Shown: one piece after another, positions 57,044 through 64,000 of the stretch
How positions within the stretch are numbered: the stretch's first letter is position 1
Layout of the letters: each line of letters begins with the position of its first letter
Source of the DNA: CAWIOX01 sp963837775
GTDB lineage: Bacteria; Pseudomonadota; Gammaproteobacteria; Burkholderiales; Burkholderiaceae_D
DNA: 64,000 nucleotides
Assembly (NCBI GenBank): GCA_963837775.1
Contig: CAWIOX010000029.1
Coordinates: 496,001-560,000, forward strand
Reading direction: 5' to 3'
Made by a program: the position numbers and the translations under genes
Notes under the pieces: generated by a model
Seen by the model: only the letters and a program-made list of their open reading frames with translations
Databases searched by the model: none
What the model was told of the DNA's origin: nothing

Positions 57044-58186
57044 TTAAGCGACTGCATTTTTAGGATCGAGTTCAAAAGGAACATCAAAAACAGTCGGAGC
57101 TGTCGGGCAAACACCTCCGTGCTGATGAAATGACCGCAATTGGAATATGTAAGCAAGCACTTCAGCGACTGCAGTATAGAGTGCTTCCGGAATCTCGTCA
57201 CCAAGTTCAGCATGCCTATGCAAAGCCCTAGCGAGCGCCGGAGCCTCCAAAGTTGGAACATTATTCTCAGCCCCGATTTCTCGAATTTTCATAGCAACCG
57301 CATCTGCGCCTTTTGCAACTACTTTAGGAGCACGCATTGCACCTTCCGAATATTTGAGAGCCACAGAAAAATGTGTTGGATTTGTGACAATTACATCCGC
57401 AGTTGGCACCTCCGACATCATGCGGCGGCGCGCCATTTCACGCTGCTGGGAACGAATTTTTGCCTTTATTTGTGGATTACCATCCGACTCCTTCGCCTCC
57501 TGAACAACTTCTTGGCGAGTCATTTTAAGTTTGTTCGCGTAATGCCACATTTGGTATGGCACATCAATCAATGCAATTAATGCCAATGCACCAACAATCG
57601 AAAGAAAACTGATCTTAAGCATGCTTGCAAGATGAGCACTTCCCTGATTCAGTGGTTCAAGTGCTAAAGCAAGCACGGCATCTTTTTCACTTACAATCAC
57701 CAACCAAGCCACAAAGCCTACAAGTAGTGCCTTCACTACTGCCTTGACAAGCTCAATCAAAGCATTCGACGAAAACATATTCCCTAGACCTTTAAATAAA
57801 TTCATCCGTCCAAAGTTAGGTTGTAATGCTTTAGTGCTGAATAGCCAGCCTCCTATTAACAGTGGGGATGCAATAGCAACCAACATCAAAAAAACACCCA
57901 TTGGAATGAGCGCAATCATGACATCAGTAATATTGGTAGCTATGCGATTTAAAAGTATGTCTGAGTCAAATACCTGCGTTCGATCGAATGAAAGACCAGA
58001 AACGAGAATTAGATTCAGGCGACGTATCAGCCCCTCCCCTGCAAGCCAAAGTATTCCACCAGCAGATAACAATACAGCACACGTCAGTAGCTCACGGGAG
58101 CGTGGAACATCCCCCTCTTCTCGAGCTTGCTCCAATCGCCTGGATGACGCAGGCTCCGTTCGCTCAAGATCGCTATCCTCGGCCAT
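57044..58186 (-). CDS. flhB: Flagellar export gate/switch protein FlhB, 380 aa
   Basis: Four membrane helices followed by the autocleaving cytoplasmic domain. The cleavage motif NPTH lies in ADVIVTNPTHFSVALKY at about residue 264. AGGAA precedes the ATG. The 64-bp region upstream abuts an IS200/IS605 transposase gene, so the native promoter may be displaced or supplied by the element. Confidence 0.97.
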   Translation of the reverse strand: MAEDSDLERTEPASSRRLEQAREEGDVPRSRELLTCAVLLSAGGILWLAGEGLIRRLNLILVSGLSFDRTQVFDSDILLNRIATNITDVMIALIPMGVFLMLVAIASPLLIGGWLFSTKALQPNFGRMNLFKGLGNMFSSNALIELVKAVVKALLVGFVAWLVIVSEKDAVLALALEPLNQGSAHLASMLKISFLSIVGALALIALIDVPYQMWHYANKLKMTRQEVVQEAKESDGNPQIKAKIRSQQREMARRRMMSEVPTADVIVTNPTHFSVALKYSEGAMRAPKVVAKGADAVAMKIREIGAENNVPTLEAPALARALHRHAELGDEIPEALYTAVAEVLAYIFQLRSFHQHGGVCPTAPTVFDVPFELDPKNAVA

Positions 58187-58250
58187 TACTAATTCCTGTT
58201 AACTAAAATTTAAATACCGGAGTAAATGAACCACGTTCGTAGAAGGCTCG

Positions 58251-58691
58251 CTATCTGATCTCACCTAGCTGTAATTCCTGCTGGTGAGCCTCTTCCTTTT
58301 CTTGAAACTTCACGTATTTTTGAATCATTTCACTGTTCAGTCCTACCGTATCTACGCAATAACCCTTTGCCCAGAAATGATTGCCCCAGTAGGGCTTCTT
58401 CCTCATCTGTGGGAAAACATTGAATATCCTGATCGCTGTACGTCCTTTCAGGACACCCATTAGCTCCGATATCGATAGTTTCGGTGGTACTTTCACCAAC
58501 ATGTGGATGTGGTCAATCTGTACATTGAGCTCTACTACTTCACATCCCAACTGCTGACTAAATGTCATCAGGCACTTATGAACCTCGTTCCCTATCGGGC
58601 CGCTCAATATCCGAAATCGATACTTCGGCACCCAGACCAAATGATATTGACAATGCCATATAACGTGCGATGCTCTTTTGAACCTGCTCAT
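58251..58691 (-). CDS. tnpA: IS200/IS605 family Y1 transposase TnpA, 146 aa
   Basis: Single-strand HUH transposase. Start MSRFKRASHVIWHCQYHLVW with AAAGGAAA upstream. The HUH pair is His61-x-His63 in DHIHML and the nucleophile is probably Tyr126 in MIQKYVKF. Full length, no interruption, so it may be active. Confidence 0.94.
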   Translation of the reverse strand: MSRFKRASHVIWHCQYHLVWVPKYRFRILSGPIGNEVHKCLMTFSQQLGCEVVELNVQIDHIHMLVKVPPKLSISELMGVLKGRTAIRIFNVFPQMRKKPYWGNHFWAKGYCVDTVGLNSEMIQKYVKFQEKEEAHQQELQLGEIR

Positions 58692-58709
58692 TTTCGTTTC
58701 CTTTCTCAA

Positions 58710-58727
58710 ATGTTGTGGGGACAACAT
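58710..58727 (-). promoter_or_regulatory. Hairpin just upstream of tnpA
   Basis: ATGTTGT and ACAACAT pair perfectly around GGGG, 19 bases before the tnpA start. In IS200 similar structures limit transposase expression; the role here is inferred. Confidence 0.5.
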
Positions 58728-58790
58728 CTGGAAAGATACTTCCTTGAGCAGGCTCTCTCGCTCTAACAGGCAAAGCCTATTAGGCGATGA

Positions 58791-58809
58791 CCACGTCCTT
58801 AGGACGTGG
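58791..58809. repeat. Subterminal hairpin of the IS200/IS605 element
   Basis: CCACGTCC-TTA-GGACGTGG is a perfect stem-loop followed by TTTTT on the plus strand. Such hairpins are recognised by TnpA at element ends; it may also terminate plus-strand transcription. Confidence 0.75.
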
Positions 58810-58934
58810 TTTTTAAAGTGTTAATAAAATAAAAAAACAATTCGCTAAATTCAACAAGCAAGATAATTAATCATGAAATTTAAAAAGTTAAAATTATGCT
58901 CAAATTATCTTACACACCGATCAGTCACGATGAA

Positions 58935-60149
58935 CTAAATAGCTAATTTCTTCACCCACACCAAAGCTGAAATATGTGCGCTATCAACCTCTGCTGGACT
59001 GATATTAAGAGAAGCTGCCAACGTACCAACTAACGCAGTACTTAACTCACACGCTTCTGCCAATGCCAAAAAAGGACCATATATTCCGTCGCGTGAAAGC
59101 AAGGCTCTCGAAACCATTTCAGGCAACTGGATTCTTGCAAGAACTTCGTCCATCGGAATACCCAATAAACGATCTAAAAGAGAGAACATACCAACAATGA
59201 AAAGATTTTCCGATTGTTCCTTTGAAAATACTCCACTCCCAAGTAACTCAGCTAATCTGCCTCGAATAATCGCAGTTTCCATGAGCACAGGAGAGTAACC
59301 ATTAGAACTGGCTGTCGCCAACAACAGCGACAACCAACGATAAAGTGGCGAGTAACCCAAAATTTGAACCGCTTGTCGCAATGATTGGACCTCACGTCCT
59401 AGGCCAAACCCCGCAGAATTAATGTAACGAAGCAATTTGTAAGACAAAGTCGGATCACGTTTTAACACCTCCTCCAACTGATGGAAATCCGCATTTTTCC
59501 TTACCATATCCATTAACTGTAGAATAACAGTCTGTGCTGGGTTCAAGCTTTTTTGCTGCCCATCTAGCCTTGGTGTCAGATGCAACTTCCCTACAAAAGC
59601 AGGCAATCCCAATGACGCACAAGCATCAAATTGATGCCAGTTATCAATTTTCCTGGCGAGCATACACAAACCAGATTGCTTAAAAGAACTATATACTTTT
59701 GCTTGTAAAGCAAAATCTTCGGAAGAAAAATTAACCTCAACGTGTGTAATATGAGAAAAATATGGTTTGTCACGTGCGCTTAAATCAGCATTTTTAAGTG
59801 CAATCCCAAACCCTAATTCACGCAATTTAATAATATTGGGCAAGGTGTTCGGGTCTGCCAATTCAGCCATAGTTAATGTTAGTACTGTGTGCTTTGGTGA
59901 TAGCGCTTGAAGTGCATCAACCGCGAGCAAATCTGGAGCCGCCTCCAAAAAAAGCAAATTATCTCCCAACAACCATCCAGACTCATCATCTGATAACAAA
60001 TCAGCCACAAAACCGATTAAAGCACTCAGATTCGCCTTACGCAAATCATCTGCAACTGGCACGTAATGAGACCAACTAAATTCATAACCGATAATTTTTT
60101 GCTTTGGATTAAGAAGTGGCTCTCGCACAATAAAATTCACTTGATGCAT
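58935..60149 (-). CDS. EAL-like/HDOD domain signalling protein, 404 aa
   Basis: YuxH-type fusion. The N-terminal EAL-like domain (about 1-195) has lost the catalytic EAL motif (IIGYEFSWSH in its place) and most metal ligands, so phosphodiesterase activity is unlikely. The HDOD domain (about 200-390) contains LLRYINSAGFGLGREVQSLRQAVQILG-type sequence. ATG at 60149 was preferred over a GTG four codons earlier. It lies downstream of cheY behind a strong terminator, so it probably has its own promoter. HDOD proteins often act as regulatory scaffolds. Confidence 0.85.
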   Translation of the reverse strand: MHQVNFIVREPLLNPKQKIIGYEFSWSHYVPVADDLRKANLSALIGFVADLLSDDESGWLLGDNLLFLEAAPDLLAVDALQALSPKHTVLTLTMAELADPNTLPNIIKLRELGFGIALKNADLSARDKPYFSHITHVEVNFSSEDFALQAKVYSSFKQSGLCMLARKIDNWHQFDACASLGLPAFVGKLHLTPRLDGQQKSLNPAQTVILQLMDMVRKNADFHQLEEVLKRDPTLSYKLLRYINSAGFGLGREVQSLRQAVQILGYSPLYRWLSLLLATASSNGYSPVLMETAIIRGRLAELLGSGVFSKEQSENLFIVGMFSLLDRLLGIPMDEVLARIQLPEMVSRALLSRDGIYGPFLALAEACELSTALVGTLAASLNISPAEVDSAHISALVWVKKLAI

Positions 60150-60173
60150 ATTGATTACCACTTTTTATCAATT

Positions 60174-60215
60174 GAAAAAAAGCAACCACACATAATTTAA
60201 TTTATGTGTGGTTGC
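60174..60215 (-). terminator. Rho-independent terminator after cheY
   Basis: A perfect 14-bp stem (GCAACCACACATAA at 60182-60195 with TTATGTGTGGTTGC at 60202-60215) around a 6-base loop. It is followed on the minus strand by seven to eight T residues. It ends the che operon transcript. Confidence 0.92.
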
Positions 60216-60319
60216 GTTACAAATTAAAAAATAAAATATCATAATTACAAAACAATAAACTCCAAACCAAAATCTGCCATTTAAAATTGAGTCGTAATTA
60301 ATATTTTATACAGAAATTA

Positions 60320-60718
60320 TTAACTTCCGAGCTTCTCTAACTTTTCAAAAATTTTAGATAGTTTCTCATCTAGTGTTGCTGCAGTAAATGGTTTAACGAC
60401 ATAACCACTAGCTCCCGCTTGAGCCGCCGCTATAATATTTTCCTTTTTTGCCTCCGCAGTCACCATTAATACCGGCAGTTTAGACAGTGTGGTATCTGCA
60501 CGTATGTGCTGAAGCATTGTAAGTCCATCCATGTTTGGCATATTCCAGTCTGAAACAACAAAATCAAACTGCTCGCTTCTTAATTTAGAAAGCGCCATCA
60601 CACCATCTTCAGCCTCATCAACATTTGTGTAACCTAACTCTTTGAGCAAATTACGAATAATGCGGCGCATTGTAGAAAAATCATCAACAACCAGAAATTT
60701 TGTATTGGGATTAGCCAT
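60320..60718 (-). CDS. cheY: Chemotaxis response regulator CheY, 132 aa
   Basis: Single receiver domain that signals to FliM when phosphorylated. Asp12-Asp13, phosphoacceptor Asp57 (VVSDWNMPNMDG), a conserved Thr in LMVTAEAKKENI and Lys in GYVVKPFTA are present. Length and sequence are close to enteric CheY. Confidence 0.97.
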   Translation of the reverse strand: MANPNTKFLVVDDFSTMRRIIRNLLKELGYTNVDEAEDGVMALSKLRSEQFDFVVSDWNMPNMDGLTMLQHIRADTTLSKLPVLMVTAEAKKENIIAAAQAGASGYVVKPFTAATLDEKLSKIFEKLEKLGS

Positions 60719-60766
60719 ATGTTATTCCATTCATTCTTCAATCCGTTACTAGCAACGAATGAAGGA

Positions 60767-60797
60767 TAAATTCGAACAGTAAATTCGAATGGTAAAT
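60767..60797. repeat. Short 13-bp tandem repeat upstream of cheY
   Basis: TAAATTCGAACAG and TAAATTCGAATGG stand side by side, followed by a partial third copy (TAAAT), in the 86-bp cheB-cheY gap. Confidence 0.5.
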
Positions 60798-60804
60798 AAA
60801 AAAA

Positions 60805-61881
60805 TCAAACTCGTAATGCACGGCTACCATGCGTGGCAAGGTAATTCAACACCTTTCCTGGCAACTCATCCAAAGAACTGACTTCATGTGTTGCACCAAT
60901 AGCTATTGCTTCACGCGGCATGCCAAATACCACACAACTTGCTTCATCTTGGGCAAAATTATAAGAACCAGCATTACGCATTTCCAGCATGCCTGTAGCA
61001 CCGTCTTTGCCCATACCAGTAAGAATAACACCCACGGCATTTTTTCCTGCACAGCTAGCTGCCGAGCGAAACAAAACATCAACAGATGGCCTGTGCCGAT
61101 TGACTGCTGGCCCTTGGTCAATTTGAGTAACGTAATTGGCGCCACTTCTAGAAAGTTGCAAGTGTGAATGCCCTGGTGCTATGTATGCATGCCCCGGCAA
61201 GATGCGCTCACCACCAGCGGCCTCATTGACAGAAATTTTACAAAGTCCATCTAGACGCTGTGCGAATGACTTGGTGAAACCTTCCGGCATGTGTTGCGCA
61301 ATCAAGATGCCAGGACAATCAGAAGGCATCTGCATTAAAAAACTCTTGATTGCTTCTGTGCCTCCTGTAGAGGCGCCAATAATGATCAACTTTTCACTAC
61401 TAGTAAGAGGATTGCGTATTAGAGGTAGAGTGGCGTGATCACTCTTGGCTGGATTGTTTGCTGCTATGGATCGCGGTTTAATTTTTGCTCTGGCTGCAGC
61501 ACGGATTTTATCCGCAATCATATCCGAGTATTCCAACATACCACTCTGAATAGATAATTTCGGTTTCGTAACAAAATCTACCGCACCCAATTCAAGTGCT
61601 CGCATTGTGATTTCTGAGCCACGCTCAGTTAAAGATGACACCATAACAACAGGCATAGGCCTTAAACGCATAAGCTTCTCAAGGAAATCCAGCCCATCCA
61701 TTTTCGGCATTTCAACGTCAAGAGTCAGTACATCAGGATTCATCCGTTTAATTAAATCCCGCGCAACTAAAGGATCAGGCGCAACACCAACAACTTCCAT
61801 ATCTGGCTGACTTCCGATGATCTGACTCATGATGCTACGAATTAATGCAGAATCATCTACAATCAAAACCCTGATTTTCAT
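60805..61881 (-). CDS. cheB: Chemoreceptor methylesterase CheB, 358 aa
   Basis: Response-regulator-controlled demethylase/deamidase for chemoreceptors. Start MKIRVLIVDDSALIR. The receiver phosphoacceptor is Asp55 (LTLDVEMPKMDG). The C-terminal catalytic triad is seen as Ser in IIGASTGGTEAI, His in IAQHMPEGFT and Asp in GMGKDGATGM. Confidence 0.97.
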   Translation of the reverse strand: MKIRVLIVDDSALIRSIMSQIIGSQPDMEVVGVAPDPLVARDLIKRMNPDVLTLDVEMPKMDGLDFLEKLMRLRPMPVVMVSSLTERGSEITMRALELGAVDFVTKPKLSIQSGMLEYSDMIADKIRAAARAKIKPRSIAANNPAKSDHATLPLIRNPLTSSEKLIIIGASTGGTEAIKSFLMQMPSDCPGILIAQHMPEGFTKSFAQRLDGLCKISVNEAAGGERILPGHAYIAPGHSHLQLSRSGANYVTQIDQGPAVNRHRPSVDVLFRSAASCAGKNAVGVILTGMGKDGATGMLEMRNAGSYNFAQDEASCVVFGMPREAIAIGATHEVSSLDELPGKVLNYLATHGSRALRV

Positions 61882-61926
61882 ACGACACACCTTCCCAATT
61901 CAGTCAACAATTCAGCTCCTTCCAAA

Positions 61927-62538
61927 TCAGAAAAGCTCGATATCACCACTCACCGCACTTGTTGTCAACCGACTTGCGTATGCCTGCTCACGCTGAGCCA
62001 AAGTATCATTGTGTGTCTGTTTCAGTTTTTTAACCAATACTTTTCCTGTACGGGGAAAAAAATATACTTTACGAGGGTAAATATCGTTCAAATCTTCCGC
62101 TGTAACACGCATATTCTCGGCGCGAAGGTAACTCCTTACAAATTGTGCATTACGCTCTCCCACATTGATTGTGGTAAAGCCACGCAACACATTGCCCCCT
62201 CCAAATACTTTAGCCTCCAAATTCTCTCTTCTTGCTCCAGCCTTCAGAAGTTGATTAATCAAAACCTCCATAGCATAAGTACCATAACGCATAGAGGCGG
62301 ATATCGGGCTATTGCTGTCCGCCACACCGCTATCAGGTAACATAAAATGATTCATTCCACCTATACCAGAAATGCGATCACGAATACATGCTGAAACACA
62401 GGATCCCAATACAGTGACAATCAGCATATCTCGACCAGTGCAATAATATTCACCTGGTAAGATCTTTGCTGCCTCACAATCAAAAGTTCTATCGTAGTAA
62501 ACATTAGCGGCATAATGCTCGTCATGCCCTTGGCTCAT
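61927..62538 (-). CDS. cheD: Chemoreceptor glutamine deamidase CheD, 203 aa
   Basis: Start MSQGHDEHYAANVYYD lies at an ATGA overlap with the cheR stop. Catalytic Cys in VLGSCVSACI and His in GMNHFMLPD are present. Typical length; the order cheR-cheD-cheB is common in betaproteobacteria. Confidence 0.95.
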   Translation of the reverse strand: MSQGHDEHYAANVYYDRTFDCEAAKILPGEYYCTGRDMLIVTVLGSCVSACIRDRISGIGGMNHFMLPDSGVADSNSPISASMRYGTYAMEVLINQLLKAGARRENLEAKVFGGGNVLRGFTTINVGERNAQFVRSYLRAENMRVTAEDLNDIYPRKVYFFPRTGKVLVKKLKQTHNDTLAQREQAYASRLTTSAVSGDIELF

Positions 62539-63425
62539 ACAGCATTCCCAATACTCTTCACTGCATTTTTCTGCTCGCCGCAAGATGACGCTAATTCATA
62601 CACTGTTTTTCCACGCAATTTAAATGCGTCAGTCACATATAAAAAATTTTCAGAATGGCCTGCAAATAACAAGCCATCTGTTTTCATTAAAGGTGCAAAT
62701 CTAGATAAAATCTTCCCCTGCGTCGGTTTATCAAAATAAATCATCACATTTCTACAAAAAATAGCATCAAATCCCCCAGTAACCGACCAATCATCAGCCA
62801 GCAGATTGAGCTGTTTAAATGTCACAATTTGACGTATTTCTGGACGCACTCGGACCAAACCATCTTGCTTACCTTTTCCCTTAAGGAAAAAATTTTTGAT
62901 GCGATCAGCCTTCATCTTCACCAATTTGTCTATTGAATATATTCCGTTAGCTGCTGTTGCCAAGACATTCGTATCTATATCTGTAGCAACTATTTGAACC
63001 GGAGGTGTAAGCGTACCAAAAGCCTCACAGACAGTCATTGCAATAGAATATGGTTCCTCTCCTGTTGAACTTGCTGAACACCAGATTAATAGTGGTGCGG
63101 AAGCTTTTTTCGCATGTTCAGCAAGAATAGGAAAATGATGCTCTTCTCGAAAAAAAGACGTGAGATTTGTTGTTAAAGAATTAACAAATGCCTCCCACTC
63201 ACTACCATCAATCCTGCTTTCCAAATTATCCAAATAACACTCAAATGATATTTGACCTGTTGCACGCAAACGGCGCGCCAAACGGCTATAAACCATTTCT
63301 TGCTTTGTTTTGGAAAGAGCTATACCTGCCCGTTGATATATTAATGCACACACACGAGAAAAATCACGGTTAGTAAATTCGAATTCTTTAATGCCATCCA
63401 ATTTATTTTGTGGCACTAATTTCAT
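62535..63425 (-). CDS. cheR: Chemoreceptor methyltransferase CheR, 296 aa
   Basis: Uses S-adenosylmethionine to methylate receptor glutamates. An N-terminal helical domain (about residues 15-85) precedes the methyltransferase fold with WCSASSTGEEPYSIAM and the IFCRNVMIYFD motif. No separate tetratricopeptide domain. Follows the chemoreceptor gene by about 100 bp. Confidence 0.96.
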   Translation of the reverse strand: MKLVPQNKLDGIKEFEFTNRDFSRVCALIYQRAGIALSKTKQEMVYSRLARRLRATGQISFECYLDNLESRIDGSEWEAFVNSLTTNLTSFFREEHHFPILAEHAKKASAPLLIWCSASSTGEEPYSIAMTVCEAFGTLTPPVQIVATDIDTNVLATAANGIYSIDKLVKMKADRIKNFFLKGKGKQDGLVRVRPEIRQIVTFKQLNLLADDWSVTGGFDAIFCRNVMIYFDKPTQGKILSRFAPLMKTDGLLFAGHSENFLYVTDAFKLRGKTVYELASSCGEQKNAVKSIGNAV

Positions 63426-63526
63426 GTAAATATACTTTCACTAATTTCAAGGCAATATATAGAGGGGACCAACAATAATGCGCTCAACGAAAAATCAGAT
63501 CACTAAAAACAAAGACATATAAAATA

Positions 63527-64000
63527 CTAAAACTCTTCCCATTCATCAGTATTAGCCACTGCCAATTTCTTCTGCTTCACCACTGATGGTGGCGACACTA
63601 TTTTTGTCAACATCGGCGAGGGTTTTGAAGATGTTTCAATGACAGCTTGAAATTTTTGAGGGACATGTATTGCATGATCCCCAACATCCAGTTTAAATAT
63701 ACTTACTGCTTGTGTCAGTGTTACTGCCTGATCTTGCAAACTTTCTGCTGCTGCAGCAGCTTGCTCTACCAAAGCGGCATTCTGCTGCGTCATTTCATCC
63801 ATCTGACCGATAGCTTGATTAACCTCCTCAATTCCAGCGCTTTGCTCCTGACTCGCTGCAGTGATTTCTCTCATAATATCGGCAACACGCTTAACGCTAC
63901 TGACAATTTCATCCATTGTCTTACCCGCATCATCTACTAGTCGACTACCGACATCAACCTTTTCAACCGAGTCTCCAATCAGGGATTTTATTTCCTTAGC
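63527..64000 (-). CDS. Methyl-accepting chemotaxis protein, C-terminal part only
   Basis: The gene runs off the window edge; about 157 residues are seen. It contains the distal signalling coiled coil (DIMREITAASQEQSAGIEEV, QNAALVEQAAAAAESLQDQA). The very end (DEWEEF) resembles the NWETF pentapeptide that tethers CheR and CheB in enteric Tar/Tsr. It heads the cheR-cheD-cheB-cheY genes. Ligand-binding part not visible. Confidence 0.93.
   Translation of the reverse strand, partial: AKEIKSLIGDSVEKVDVGSRLVDDAGKTMDEIVSSVKRVADIMREITAASQEQSAGIEEVNQAIGQMDEMTQQNAALVEQAAAAAESLQDQAVTLTQAVSIFKLDVGDHAIHVPQKFQAVIETSSKPSPMLTKIVSPPSVVKQKKLAVANTDEWEEF

Larger units (their letters stand above)
58251..58813 (-). 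mobile_element. IS200/IS605-type element (approximate limits)
   Basis: A TnpA-only element. The limits are approximate because these elements have no inverted repeats or target duplication. It includes the transposase gene, a hairpin over the translation start region (58710-58727) and a perfect subterminal hairpin (58791-58809). No tnpB/iscB-type gene is present. Confidence 0.75.

Overview
The window looks like a chromosomal segment of a motile Gram-negative betaproteobacterium, probably Burkholderiales and Oxalobacteraceae-like. This is inferred from gene content and order: a ccoIS/ccoNOQPGH cluster with FNR/Anr-type boxes, a single large flagellar region with FlhF/FlhG, a MotC/MotD stator pair, a muramidase-type FlgJ, and a cheR-cheD-cheB operon. 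No rRNA, tRNA or CRISPR was seen.

Layout. 1-4140: end of an exporter operon (ABC ATPase cut by the window edge, FtsX-type permease, HlyD-type adaptor). 4141-5084: a tandem universal stress protein behind an FNR-like box. 5214-14498 (minus strand): cbb3 oxidase assembly and structural genes, ccoI (with its N-terminal metal-binding domain as a separate small gene), ccoS, ccoNOQP, ccoG, ccoH, a two-helix protein and a TauE/SafE-like membrane protein. 14797-16372: a diguanylate cyclase gene with a frameshift inside its GGDEF domain. 16718-18177: a complete single-ORF IS66-family element with 17-bp perfect terminal repeats and an 8-bp target duplication.

18382-37108 (mostly plus strand): filament genes fliC-flaG-fliD-fliS-fliT; a FliK-like gene overlapped by a standalone FlhB C-domain gene; ycgR; divergent fliE; then fliFGHIJKLMNOPQR. 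37193-48699 (minus): flgL, flgK, flgJ, flgI, flgH, flgG, flgF, flgE, flgD, flgC, flgB. 48868-50439 (plus): flgA, flgM, flgN. 50530-58186 (minus): motD, motC, fliA, flhG, flhF, flhA, flhB. An IS200/IS605-type tnpA follows. 58935-64000 (minus): an EAL-like/HDOD protein, cheY, cheB, cheD, cheR and the C-terminus of a chemoreceptor.

Regulatory logic visible in the DNA: FNR boxes before usp and ccoN; sigma-28 promoters (TAAA-N15-GCCGATAA-like) before fliC, flgKL and flgM, matching the presence of FliA and FlgM; and a shared motif (GCATTTT..GCGGCTATNAT) in the two divergent intergenic regions fliE|fliF and flgB|flgA, a candidate class-II activator/promoter site.

The oddest property is a cluster of single-base frameshifts confined to a few genes: dgc, fliC, fliD, fliS, flgE, and single ones in fliK and flhF. 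About 35 other genes are clean. Most breaks are one extra base, and several pairs restore frame, so assembly or sequencing error in strain-variable genes is a serious alternative to real decay. Other notable points are a second FliK/FlhB-C pair, an FlhG with a degenerate P-loop, and an internally duplicated flagellin variable domain.
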